NCBI GenBank assembly: GCA_002279765.1
Contig: NCCR01000059.1
Coordinates: 1-30,992, forward strand
Source: Verrucomicrobia bacterium 12-59-8
GTDB lineage: Bacteria > Verrucomicrobiota > Verrucomicrobiae > Verrucomicrobiales > Verrucomicrobiaceae
DNA length: 30,992 nt
Reading direction: 5' to 3'
Below the pieces are notes generated by a model. It had not been told where the DNA came from and ran no database searches. It was given only the letters and a program-made list of their open reading frames with translations. Made by a program: the position numbers and the translations under genes. Within the stretch, counting starts at the first letter, position 1. Each line of letters starts with the position of its first letter. Of this stretch, positions 1-9,125 are shown one piece after another.

Positions 1-976
<976 letters not shown>

Positions 977-997
977 TTTACCCGCTCTAAACCCTCT

Positions 998-2377
998 ATG
1001 AGAATTTGTTGCATCGGCGCCGGCTATGTCGGCGGCCCCACCATGGCGATGATCGCCGCGAAATGCCCCCACATCCGCGTGGATGTGGTGGACCTGAATG
1101 CCGAGCGTATCGCCGCCTGGAACTCCGACGAACTGCCCGTTTATGAGCCGGGGCTTGACGATTTGGTCCGCCAGGCACGCGGGAAAAACCTGTTCTTCTC
1201 CACGGAAGTGAAGGCGAGCATTCATGATGCGGACATCATCTTTGTAAGCGTGAACACGCCCACCAAGACCTTCGGGGTCGGGGCGCACAAAGCAGCAGAT
1301 CTGCGCTTCATCGAGTCCGTGGCGCGAACCATCGCCGAAGCGGCTGACACGCCCAAAATCATCGTGGAAAAGAGCACCATTCCCGTGCGCACAGCGGAGG
1401 CCATCCAGACCATCATGGCTTCGAGCGAGAAGGGTATCAAGCACCAGGTGCTCTCCAATCCCGAGTTCCTCGCGGAAGGCACGGCCGTGGCCGATCTCAC
1501 CAGCCCGGACCGCATCCTTATTGGCGGCGAGCAAACAGAAGCCGGACTGGCCGCCGTGGAGGCTCTGGTCAGCGTCTATGCCAACTGGGTGCCACGCGAG
1601 CGCATCCTCACGACCAATCTGTGGTCCTCCGAGCTGTCCAAGCTGGTGGCCAATGCCTTCCTGGCGCAGCGCATCTCCTCCATCAACAGCATCTCCGCGC
1701 TGTGTGAAAAAACCGGCGCTGACGTGGACGAAGTGGCGCGTGCCATTGGGTCAGACTCCCGCATCGGGCCAAAGTTCCTGAAGTCGTCGGTGGGCTTCGG
1801 TGGCTCCTGCTTCCAGAAAGACGTGCTCAATCTCATCTATCTCTGCGGTCATTTCGGCCTGCCGGAAGTTGCCTCCTACTGGGATCAGGTGATCAAGATG
1901 AACGACTGGCAGAAACACCGCTTCGCCGAGCGGGTGCTGCACACTCTGTTTAACACCGTCACCGGCAAGCGTATTGCGGTGCTGGGATTCGCTTTCAAGA
2001 AGGACACCAACGACACCCGCGAATCCGCCGCCATCTCCGTCTGCCAGGATCTCATCGAAGAACGCGCCAAGCTCTCCATCTACGACCCGAAGGTCGGCAC
2101 GGCGCAGATCTGCCAGGATCTAGGCATCGAAAGCACTCATCCCAATGTCGAGTTTGCCACCAGCGCCGAACAAGCCGCCGTTGGCGCCCACGCGCTGCTG
2201 GTGCTCACCGAATGGGATGAATTCCGCAAGCTCGACTTTGAGGCCATCTACAAGTCCATGGTGAAACCCGCCTGGATCTTTGACGGCCGCAGTCTGCTGG
2301 ACCACGCGAAGCTCCGCCAGATCGGCTTCAAGGTGTACAGCATTGGCAAGCCGCTGCCGATCGATCTCCCAGCGTAA
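998..2377 (+). CDS. ugd: UDP-glucose 6-dehydrogenase
   Basis: Oxidises UDP-glucose to UDP-glucuronate with NAD+, in two steps through a catalytic cysteine. At 459 residues it is close to the longer, animal-like UGDH type. The N-terminal Rossmann motif is GAGYVGG (residues 7-13), followed by NTPTK, the [10 protein letters not shown] strand and [10 protein letters not shown]. The catalytic cysteine is Cys271 in [10 protein letters not shown]. The C-terminal UDP-binding domain carries [16 protein letters not shown]. The start at 998 leaves the glycine motif at the usual distance from the N terminus; no Shine-Dalgarno sequence is seen. With the preceding UDP-glucuronate decarboxylase it forms a UDP-Glc to UDP-GlcA to UDP-Xyl supply route for the glycosyltransferases downstream. 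Confidence 0.96.
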   Translation: MRICCIGAGYVGGPTMAMIAAKCPHIRVDVVDLNAERIAAWNSDELPVYEPGLDDLVRQARGKNLFFSTEVKASIHDADIIFVSVNTPTKTFGVGAHKAADLRFIESVARTIAEAADTPKIIVEKSTIPVRTAEAIQTIMASSEKGIKHQVLSNPEFLAEGTAVADLTSPDRILIGGEQTEAGLAAVEALVSVYANWVPRERILTTNLWSSELSKLVANAFLAQRISSINSISALCEKTGADVDEVARAIGSDSRIGPKFLKSSVGFGGSCFQKDVLNLIYLCGHFGLPEVASYWDQVIKMNDWQKHRFAERVLHTLFNTVTGKRIAVLGFAFKKDTNDTRESAAISVCQDLIEERAKLSIYDPKVGTAQICQDLGIESTHPNVEFATSAEQAAVGAHALLVLTEWDEFRKLDFEAIYKSMVKPAWIFDGRSLLDHAKLRQIGFKVYSIGKPLPIDLPA

Positions 2378-2393
2378 AACGCCGGCCTTCGAA

Positions 2394-2429
2394 GATTCGA
2401 ATTCTGAATCAATCACCGCACAGCGGTGA
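2394..2429 (+). other. Two small inverted repeats between ugd and the ABC permease
   Basis: The 83-base gap contains an imperfect stem, GATTC/GAATC (2394-2398 with 2406-2410), and a perfect 7-bp stem with a 3-base loop, TCACCGC-aca-GCGGTGA (2413-2429). There is no T-run after the second stem, so it is not a classical rho-independent terminator. It may be an attenuating or processing hairpin between the sugar-nucleotide genes and the transporter genes. The structure is seen directly; the role is unknown. Confidence 0.4.
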
Positions 2430-2460
2430 CGCGCTACCCAACACCCTCATCCCAAAAAAT

Positions 2461-3333
2461 ATGGCCACCTCATGCCCAGGCTCCATGGAACTCTGTGAAC
2501 GCACCTACTCGCCCGAGCCCATGCTGGGCAGTCCTGCGAAACTGATCAAGGCTTTGGCCTCGGACCTCATGGCCGGCCGCGAACTCGCCTGGCGGTTGTT
2601 CATGCGCGATCTCAGCGCGCAGTACCGCCAGACTTGCTTCGGTTATGTCTGGGCATTCCTGCCGCCGCTGGTCGCTTCGCTCACCTTCATCTTTCTGAAC
2701 TCCCAGGGCATCGTGGCAATTGACACCGGAGCGGTGCCTTACGCCGCCTTCGCCATGATGGGCACACTATTGTGGCAGGTGTTTGTGGATGCCGTCACCG
2801 CGCCAGTGCAGACGCTGAGCGCGGCCAAGCCGATGCTGGCCAAGATCAACTTCCCACGTGAGGCCATCCTACTGGCGGGTTTCTACATGGTACTGTTCAA
2901 CTTTGCCGTGCGCATGATGCTGCTCGTAGGCGTCATGCTCTGGTGGCAGGTTCCAGTGGGCCTCGGGCTGGCCTTCTTTCCGGTCGCGCTCGCGGGCCTG
3001 CTGCTCAGCGGCACTGCCATCGGCCTCGCGCTGGCTCCCATCGGCACCCTTTATGGGGATATTTCGAAAAGCATCCCCATCTTCGCGCAGTTCCTCATGC
3101 TGCTGACGCCCGTGGTATATCCTGCCAGAACGCAGGGGCTGGCAGGACTGCTGGCCACCTGGAACCCCATCTCGCCTTTGATTGTGACCGCCCGTGAGAC
3201 GCTCTCCGGCCAGGACCTCACGCTGCTGCTGCCCTTTGGCATCATCACGCTCATCTCCGTGTTGGTGACGCTGGCCGGACTGATCGCCTTCCGGCTGGCC
3301 ATGCCGCATCTCATCGCCCGCATGGGCGGCTAG
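2461..3333 (+). CDS. ABC-2 type polysaccharide/lipid exporter permease (Wzm-like)
   Basis: Integral inner-membrane subunit of a polysaccharide ABC exporter, 290 residues, typical of the ABC-2/Wzm family. An amphipathic N-terminal stretch with FMRDLSAQYRQTCFGYVW (about residues 48-65) matches the family pattern 'RD-x-R-Y-x-Q-T-x-L-G-x-x-W' that leads into the first membrane helix. About six hydrophobic helices follow, with the periplasmic loop before TM5 carrying PVVYPA and WNPISPL, both common in O-antigen/teichoic-acid permeases. The gene for its ATPase starts 26 bases downstream. The start at 2461 follows an A-rich, non-SD leader. The substrate is inferred to be the glycan made by this locus. 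Confidence 0.92.
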   Translation: MATSCPGSMELCERTYSPEPMLGSPAKLIKALASDLMAGRELAWRLFMRDLSAQYRQTCFGYVWAFLPPLVASLTFIFLNSQGIVAIDTGAVPYAAFAMMGTLLWQVFVDAVTAPVQTLSAAKPMLAKINFPREAILLAGFYMVLFNFAVRMMLLVGVMLWWQVPVGLGLAFFPVALAGLLLSGTAIGLALAPIGTLYGDISKSIPIFAQFLMLLTPVVYPARTQGLAGLLATWNPISPLIVTARETLSGQDLTLLLPFGIITLISVLVTLAGLIAFRLAMPHLIARMGG

Positions 3334-3359
3334 GAAACCCCATCAACTCCATCCCTGTC

Positions 3360-4655
3360 ATGCTGACCACCCTCACTCCTGTAGAAAAGCCGCTGAACGC
3401 CTGCCACCCGGCCGGAGCGCATGCCCGATCGGAAGACGTGCTGGTCGATGTCCGGCATGTGTCGAAGAAATTCTGCCGTGATCTGAAACGCTCGCTGTGG
3501 TACGGCGTGAAAGACGTGCTGACCGAGCTGAATCCGTGGCAGAAAACCACCCCCGCCAGCACCTCTGGCACGCTGCCAAACGAGAATGATCTGCGGCCCG
3601 GAGAGTTCTGGGCCGTGCATGATGTCTCTTTCCAACTGCGCCGGGGTGAGTGCCTCGGACTGATCGGTCACAATGGCGCGGGCAAGACCACGTTGCTGAA
3701 AATCCTCAACGGCCTGATCAAGCCGGACTCCGGCTGCATCACGATGCGTGGCCGCGTGGGTGCTCTGATCGCCCTCGGTGCGGGATTCAATCCCATCCTC
3801 ACGGGCCGCGAGAACATCTACATCAACGCCGCCATCCTTGGCCTCACCAAAAAGGAGATCGACGCGCAGATCGACAGCATCATCGACTTTGCCGAGATTC
3901 GCGAATTCATCGACGCCCCAGTGCAGAGCTACAGCTCAGGCATGCAGGTGCGCTTGGGCTTCGCAGTCGCCACCGCCATGAAGCCTGATGTGCTCATCCT
4001 CGACGAAGTGCTCGCGGTTGGTGACGCTGCATTTCGTGCGAAGTGCTTCAAGCGCATCGGTTCCATCGCGCGTGACTGCGCCATCATCTTCGTCTCGCAT
4101 GATCAAAGCCAGATGGCGCGCATCTGCACGCACGCCATGCTGATGGCCTCCGGACGCTGCCGCTACCATGGCACCACCACGGAGGCGATTGATCAGTATA
4201 ACGCCGCACAGGCGGCGAAATCCGGCGCGCAGTTCACGCTGCAAACTCATGAGGCCATTCAGTCCGTCTCGTTCGTGGACGGTGCCGCGCCCATGACGGT
4301 GCAGGCGGGAGAGCCGCTCACCGTGAAGCTGCGGGTGAGCGCCCAGCAGCGCCTGCCGGTTGGGATCGCCTTCATCAATTTCGTCGATCTGGCCGGCACC
4401 ACCGTCGGACAGGCCGACTTCTCCGCCCGCCTGGAGGCCATCCCGGAAGGAGACTCCGAACTGAGCCTGCTGATCGACCGTGTTGATCTGGCGCAGGGTA
4501 TCTACTCACTGAATCTGGCCGTGTTTGCCAGCAACCGGCAGGAGACGCTGATGCACGGCGTCAATTGCGCCCAGGTCAACGTCGTCGGCGCGGCCTTCAT
4601 GTGGTGCGCCTACAAAATGCCCGTGGGCGAGATCGCGATCAATTCCGCATCCTGA
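3360..4655 (+). CDS. ABC exporter ATPase with C-terminal Wzt-like carbohydrate-binding domain
   Basis: ATP-binding subunit partner of the preceding permease. Walker A is GHNGAGKT (103-110), the ABC signature is YSSGMQ (191-196), Walker B is VLILDE (211-216) and the switch histidine is His247 in VSHD. A long insertion before Walker A (about residues 40-80) is typical of the Wzt/TagH branch. After the nucleotide-binding domain there is an extension of about 130 residues (300-431) rich in beta strands, as in Wzt proteins, where this domain recognises the finished or capped glycan. At 431 residues it fits full-length Wzt. It implies ABC-dependent export of a lipid-linked polymer; the glycan specificity cannot be read from the sequence. 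Confidence 0.93.
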   Translation: MLTTLTPVEKPLNACHPAGAHARSEDVLVDVRHVSKKFCRDLKRSLWYGVKDVLTELNPWQKTTPASTSGTLPNENDLRPGEFWAVHDVSFQLRRGECLGLIGHNGAGKTTLLKILNGLIKPDSGCITMRGRVGALIALGAGFNPILTGRENIYINAAILGLTKKEIDAQIDSIIDFAEIREFIDAPVQSYSSGMQVRLGFAVATAMKPDVLILDEVLAVGDAAFRAKCFKRIGSIARDCAIIFVSHDQSQMARICTHAMLMASGRCRYHGTTTEAIDQYNAAQAAKSGAQFTLQTHEAIQSVSFVDGAAPMTVQAGEPLTVKLRVSAQQRLPVGIAFINFVDLAGTTVGQADFSARLEAIPEGDSELSLLIDRVDLAQGIYSLNLAVFASNRQETLMHGVNCAQVNVVGAAFMWCAYKMPVGEIAINSAS

Positions 4656-4664
4656 AACACGCGT

Positions 4665-5288
4665 ATGTCGCTGTTTACTTTTGATAACGCCAAGCTTGCG
4701 GCCGAGGCGGCCGGAGTGTTCGGCATCGTGCTGGTGTTCTGGCAGCATCCAGGCGTGCGTAAAGTGCGCCAGCGCGCCGCGCTGCGCCCGATTGCCATCG
4801 CAGTCGCCTGCCTGTTTGTGCTGGAGGCCGCCGCGCAGATCACCACGCGCAATCAATACAAGTATCCGCAGACTCATGAGCCTTTTCCCTTCACCCGCTG
4901 GGCCATGTTTGCCGGATTCACCCATTCGCTGGACTCCGGCCTGCTCTACGACTGGCGCGGCCTGACCTCGCCAGGAAACTGCGTGGAGCTAAATCCAGCG
5001 CGCTTGTATGTCACCCCGAATGCCGTGGTGCTGTTCTCCAAAACCCATTCCCTTGGCGATCAAATCCCAGCCGACGGGCAGCCGGCCGAACCAGCGGTGA
5101 CCAAGGCGCTGGACGCCTTTGCGGCAGGGCTGCTGGCACGGTACAATGTGCTGTATCCTGAAGCGCCCCTGGTCCAGATCGAACTCTGGAGGCGCACGCT
5201 GCCGCTGCAGCCGGACGCCGCTGTTCCCAACGCCTTCACCGTCCCCGAGAGCAAGCTGGTTTACACCTTCACCTCCGTCCGGCCATGA
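4665..5288 (+). CDS. Small membrane-anchored protein coupled to an HTTM protein; function unknown
   Basis: A 207-residue protein with two hydrophobic segments near the N terminus (about 12-26 and 43-58), separated by a basic linker, then a hydrophilic domain probably outside the cytoplasm. A compact aromatic motif, FPFTRWAMF (74-82), follows the second helix. The stop codon overlaps the start of the HTTM-DCC gene (ATGA at 5285), so the two are probably translated together and may form a complex. Small anchored partners next to HTTM proteins are known, for example SdpA beside SdpB in Bacillus, and the Trp-x-Met-Phe patch recalls that arrangement. This is analogy only; I do not recognise a named family with certainty. 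Confidence 0.8.
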   Translation: MSLFTFDNAKLAAEAAGVFGIVLVFWQHPGVRKVRQRAALRPIAIAVACLFVLEAAAQITTRNQYKYPQTHEPFPFTRWAMFAGFTHSLDSGLLYDWRGLTSPGNCVELNPARLYVTPNAVVLFSKTHSLGDQIPADGQPAEPAVTKALDAFAAGLLARYNVLYPEAPLVQIELWRRTLPLQPDAAVPNAFTVPESKLVYTFTSVRP

Positions 5289-6559
5289 TCTTCAAAGCAG
5301 GCACCACTCTCCATTTCGGCATCGCGCGAATCCTGGTCTTCAGCATCCTGCTGATTGACCTGCTCGTCGATGATCTGCCGGCACTGGTGTCGATGCCTGC
5401 CGAAGCCTTCTTGCCACGCGGAGTGCTGGAGTGGCTGCCCTCCGCATGGATGAGCACGATCCTGCAGAGCGGATTTCTTCACGGCTTCACCCTGGTCTAT
5501 GGCGGCATCCTGCTTCTGGGCCTCTGCGGCATCGGCCGTGCGTGGCTGGTCACCGGGCTGGCCCTGTTGGGAACGATCTTCTTCCATGGCATGGCGCGCG
5601 GGTTCGGCGGACATGTGAATCACCAGGAGCTGATCGTGCTGCACAGTCTGTTCTTCTTCCTCAGCAGCCGCTCCTTCGCGGCGGCCTCGGTGAACGCGCT
5701 GCTCTGGAAGCAGCCCTCGAATGAAACCGACCAGGAAGTGAGCCGTCTGCTGCTGCGCGCGCTGTGCTTCTGGGTGCTGCTGACCTATTTCCTGATCGGT
5801 GTGGCCCGCCTGCAAACCTCTGACTGGCGGCTCTATAGCACCAACGCCATGACCTTCTACGCCCTGCAGCACAGCACGAAGTGGAACTTCTGGGACTTCA
5901 GCCTCGCACGCGATCTGCTGCATCAGCCGCTGTTCGATCTCTTCCTCAGGGCGGCCTTCCCCATGGCCACCCTGCTGGAGCTGGCGGCACCACTTGCCGT
6001 GATGGTGCGCAGGCTGGTGTGGCCCATCGTCATCTCCCTCTGGTTGTTTCACCTCTCGATCTTCCTGTGCATGAACATCTTCTTCTGGCAGAACATGCTG
6101 CTGCTGCTGCTGCCGATACTTGGCTGGTATGCGGACCGGAAGTGGCAGCCCACAACGGCGACCGGCAAGCCAATGCTGGTGTTCTATGATGCCGCCTGCG
6201 GCCTGTGCGACGGCTTTATCCGTCATGTGGCAGGCGCTGACAAAGCCGGGCTGCTCCGTTTTGCACCGCTCAATGGCGTGACCGCCAAGGCCAACCACAT
6301 TGAGCTGCCGGAACAGCGCACTGAGTGGACCATCGTGGTTGTGGAAGATGACAAGGTTTTGGAGCGCTCGGATGCAGTCCTAGCCATTCTGGGCAAAACG
6401 CCGCTCTGGGCAGACATCGCTGATCTCGCCTGCATCGTGCCCCGCTGGTTGCGTGACGTGATTTACCGCAAAGTCGCCCGCTGGCGCCATCTGGTGGCGA
6501 TCAAGGAAGATGCCTGCGAACTGCCGCCGCTGGAAATGCGCCGCAAGCTGCTGCCTTAA
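5285..6559 (+). CDS. HTTM (vitamin K carboxylase-like) membrane protein fused to a DCC thiol-oxidoreductase-like domain
   Basis: 424 residues in two parts. Residues 1 to about 285 form a multi-helix membrane domain with the look of HTTM proteins, relatives of vitamin K-dependent gamma-carboxylase: a His-rich loop (FHGMARGFGGHVNHQE), an RLQTSDWR segment after a helix, and FWQNMLLLLLP. From residue 297 a soluble domain begins with VFYDAACGLCDGF, the DCC/DUF393 signature, with Cys305 and Cys308 as CxxC; the usual YDGxC is YDAAC here. Family knowledge links DCC domains to thioredoxin-like folds. It overlaps the upstream partner gene by four bases. The substrate is unknown, and nothing in the sequence shows that it acts on glycans rather than on a protein or lipid. 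Confidence 0.85.
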   Translation: MIFKAGTTLHFGIARILVFSILLIDLLVDDLPALVSMPAEAFLPRGVLEWLPSAWMSTILQSGFLHGFTLVYGGILLLGLCGIGRAWLVTGLALLGTIFFHGMARGFGGHVNHQELIVLHSLFFFLSSRSFAAASVNALLWKQPSNETDQEVSRLLLRALCFWVLLTYFLIGVARLQTSDWRLYSTNAMTFYALQHSTKWNFWDFSLARDLLHQPLFDLFLRAAFPMATLLELAAPLAVMVRRLVWPIVISLWLFHLSIFLCMNIFFWQNMLLLLLPILGWYADRKWQPTTATGKPMLVFYDAACGLCDGFIRHVAGADKAGLLRFAPLNGVTAKANHIELPEQRTEWTIVVVEDDKVLERSDAVLAILGKTPLWADIADLACIVPRWLRDVIYRKVARWRHLVAIKEDACELPPLEMRRKLLP

Positions 6560-6575
6560 CCCTCACACGACGCTC

Positions 6576-7796
6576 ATGTCTGAATCCCCATCGCGCGGAA
6601 AAATTCCAGCGCTCGAAGGCCTGCGCGGCTATCTGGCCCTCTGGGTTGTAGTCACGCACCTGTTTCAATTCAGCGGACATCCCCTTCTGGGCCTGCCGGT
6701 CATCAGCCTGTTAACCAGCGGGCACCATGCTGTGAATGTGTTCATGATTTTGAGTGGCTTTGTCATTGCGTTGCTAATCCACCAGCGTCCAGAACCATAC
6801 GGAGCTTATATTCGCCGCCGTTTCCTCCGCATCTATCCTGTTCTGTTCTTTGGCGTGCTGTTGGGGGTCGTTGTACATCCCATGCGGGGTGAATTGCTCG
6901 CAAACTGGTGGCCCGCGTTCTTCGACCAGGACACGCTCTTCTATTTCACCCAATGCTGGCAGGCGTTTGACTCCAACATCATCGCCTACGCGATATGCGA
7001 TTTCACAATGACCAACGGAATCGTTCCCAACTTCGTCCTGCCCTACGTCGCGGTTGCTTTCAACGGGGTGGCTTGGAGCCTTTCCCTCGAGTTCCAGTTT
7101 TATCTTCTCGCTCCGTGGCTGTGTGCGATTTTTCAGCCTCTGCGTGAACATCTGGTCAAGGTCTGCCTCGGTGTATTTGCCGTCATGGCGCTGAGAAACT
7201 TCGTCTTTCCCGCGTCTAACGGACTTACTTGGAGCAGCCATGGAGCCTTTCTCCCCTTCAACATTGAGTGGTTTGTGATCGGCATCCTATCGTATCATCT
7301 GCGTAATTATCTGCTGGAGGCCCGGAATCAGCAGCTCATCAATATCAACCTCCTTCCTGTGACCTTGGTGATCTCGCTGCTGCTGACCCGTAGCAGGGCA
7401 GATGAACTGCTCGGAACGGGTTTCGAATGGGTGATCGGTGATGCGTTGCCACTGATGATCTGGATCTATGCCTTATGCTACATGATTGACTGCGACGCAG
7501 GAAGAACAGGCCTGTTGAACAAGCTTGCCAAGACCGCGCTGGAATCTCCCGCCGCCCTTTTCATCGGCAGCATCTCCTACAGCATCTACCTGCTGCACAA
7601 CCCTGTGATCATCTTTGTGGAGTGGGCCGTCGTACGCCACCTCGACATTCATACCTGGCAGACCTGCTTTTTGGTGACGAGCGCCATCAGCCTCCCCTTG
7701 ATCCTGGGGCTTGCCACCCTGTCCTACCGCCACATTGAACTGCCCTTCATCCGTTCGATCAAAAAAGCTCCCCGGCCCGCCCTGACAACGGCTTGA
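6576..7796 (+). CDS. Acyltransferase 3 family membrane protein (OafA-like O-acyltransferase)
   Basis: Integral membrane O-acyltransferase, about 406 residues, that probably adds acetyl or another acyl group to the glycan or its lipid-linked precursor. The N terminus reads IPALEGLRGYLALWVVVTH, with the conserved histidine of helix 1, followed by FMILSGFV, the family's SGF motif, and YIRRRFLRIYP, the conserved Arg-rich loop. WSLSLEFQFYL and SISYSIYLLHNP are further family hallmarks. I chose the ATG at 6576, 16 bases after the HTTM-DCC stop; an in-frame ATG at 6510 would overlap that gene by 50 bases and adds a non-family N terminus. All core motifs are intact, unlike the second member at 20730. 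Confidence 0.93.
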   Translation: MSESPSRGKIPALEGLRGYLALWVVVTHLFQFSGHPLLGLPVISLLTSGHHAVNVFMILSGFVIALLIHQRPEPYGAYIRRRFLRIYPVLFFGVLLGVVVHPMRGELLANWWPAFFDQDTLFYFTQCWQAFDSNIIAYAICDFTMTNGIVPNFVLPYVAVAFNGVAWSLSLEFQFYLLAPWLCAIFQPLREHLVKVCLGVFAVMALRNFVFPASNGLTWSSHGAFLPFNIEWFVIGILSYHLRNYLLEARNQQLININLLPVTLVISLLLTRSRADELLGTGFEWVIGDALPLMIWIYALCYMIDCDAGRTGLLNKLAKTALESPAALFIGSISYSIYLLHNPVIIFVEWAVVRHLDIHTWQTCFLVTSAISLPLILGLATLSYRHIELPFIRSIKKAPRPALTTA

Positions 7797-7824
7797 ACCG
7801 AAAAATTCCAAACCCATACTCCAC

Positions 7825-9087
7825 ATGAACATTGTCATCACCGGCGTGACCGGATTCCGCAACCGAGGCGTAGAGGCCCTCGTCCGTCCAACAGTTGAGC
7901 AGTTGACATCGCGCTATGAAAACGCGTCCATTCAGATCGTCACCTGGTCCTCGGCCTATGATGCGGTCCGCCTCGCAGCGCCACGCACCAGCTATCTGCA
8001 TGATTCTTTTCCGCAGTGCGGCACCTGGGTGCCCAAACCACCGCCATCATTGCTCCGCATGGCCGGCAAACGCGCCCGCCAGAAGCTCGGGATCGACCAG
8101 ACACAGACAAGCCATGAACACCTGGACGAGCAACTCGCCATGCCCTTTGAACGTCCTGATCTGCTCGTCATCAGTGGCGGTGACATCTTCAGCTCCGATT
8201 ACGGCACCGGCTCGCTGAGCCACTTTACGGCACCGGTCCACTGGGCCAGAAAGAACGACGTCCCTGTGGTGCTGCTGGGGCAGTCCGTGGGACGTTTCAA
8301 ATGCGCCGAAGATGAGGCCATCTGGCGGCAGACCGAGGATGCAGCATCGCTGGTGACACTGCGTGAATCCCACTCCAAGGAGTATCTCTGCAAACATCTG
8401 AATTCGCCTGCCGACCGGCTCCCGGTGACTGCGGACACCGCCTTTCTTCTGGCGGCAGACACAGCAGTGGCCGACGCACAACTGCAGCCGAATGACAAGC
8501 CCTGGGTGGCGGTGTCCATCAGCGAGTCCATCAGCGGCTGGACCGGTGTGGACTACGAGAAACACCGCGCCGCCTGGGGCGGCCTGATCCGCCTGATGCT
8601 GGAGAAGTGGGATGTACGAGTGGCCATCATTCCGCACGTGCAGGAGCTGAAGGGAGACGACCGCATTGTCTCCTCCCGCGTGCTGCGCGACCTGGGCTTT
8701 GACCATCGTGTGCGCCTCTTTGCCGAGGACCTGAGTGCAGCGGAGTTCAAGGGCCTCATCTCGCGCTGCGATCTCGTGATCGCCGAGCGCATGCATGCGG
8801 CGATTGCCGGATTGTCCACCGGACGCTGCACCATGCCCGTAAGCTACTCCATCAAGGCTGAAGGCATCACCTCTGCGGTGCTGGAGGGTTCAGGCCTCAA
8901 TGCCATGGATCTGGTGGTGCCGACCACCGACCTGCTGGATGTGCAGGCAGTGTTTGCGAAGATGGATCGTGTGTGGCAGCAGCGACAGGAGTATGCTAGG
9001 GCCATCGCCCAGGGCGCGGCCAGACAGAAGGTGCTAGCGCTACAAAACTTCGACAAAATCAACGAAATCCTGCCGCAGGCTGCCTAG
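7825..9087 (+). CDS. Polysaccharide pyruvyl transferase family protein
   Basis: 420-residue cytoplasmic enzyme of the CsaB/WcaK/AmsJ family, which transfers pyruvyl from phosphoenolpyruvate to sugars as a ketal. Family features seen in order: an N-terminal NRGVEAL segment, equivalent to the usual N-x-G-D/E-A motif; DLLVISGGDIFSSDYG, the glycine-rich strand; VVLLGQSVGRF; the RES/TADTAF region; and ISRCDLVIAERMHAAIAG, the conserved R-x-H motif near the C terminus. The start at 7825 follows a C- and A-rich leader of 28 bases. It predicts an acidic pyruvylated sugar in the polymer. Some family members have other roles, so the exact reaction is inferred. Confidence 0.9.
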   Translation: MNIVITGVTGFRNRGVEALVRPTVEQLTSRYENASIQIVTWSSAYDAVRLAAPRTSYLHDSFPQCGTWVPKPPPSLLRMAGKRARQKLGIDQTQTSHEHLDEQLAMPFERPDLLVISGGDIFSSDYGTGSLSHFTAPVHWARKNDVPVVLLGQSVGRFKCAEDEAIWRQTEDAASLVTLRESHSKEYLCKHLNSPADRLPVTADTAFLLAADTAVADAQLQPNDKPWVAVSISESISGWTGVDYEKHRAAWGGLIRLMLEKWDVRVAIIPHVQELKGDDRIVSSRVLRDLGFDHRVRLFAEDLSAAEFKGLISRCDLVIAERMHAAIAGLSTGRCTMPVSYSIKAEGITSAVLEGSGLNAMDLVVPTTDLLDVQAVFAKMDRVWQQRQEYARAIAQGAARQKVLALQNFDKINEILPQAA

Positions 9088-9112
9088 TCATCCAAACCTT
9101 GGGACTTTCATT

Positions 9113-9125
9113 GGAGACACCTGTG
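9113..9125 (+). promoter_or_regulatory. Shine-Dalgarno-like GGAG placing the GTG start at 9123
   Basis: GGAG at 9113-9116 is followed by six bases (acacct) and GTG at 9123-9125. This is the clearest ribosome-binding arrangement noticed in the window, where most genes lack one. It favours GTG 9123 over the in-frame TTG codons at 9099 and 9111. Confidence 0.5.

Noticed and set aside
2413..2429. Rho-independent terminator after ugd
   Set aside because: The 7-bp stem is good but no T-run follows, so it is listed only as a hairpin.
5261..6298. A 345-codon open frame on the minus strand
   Set aside because: It lies wholly opposite the HTTM-DCC gene and its partner, is Gln/His/Glu rich with no family motif, and is explained by codon bias of the + strand gene.
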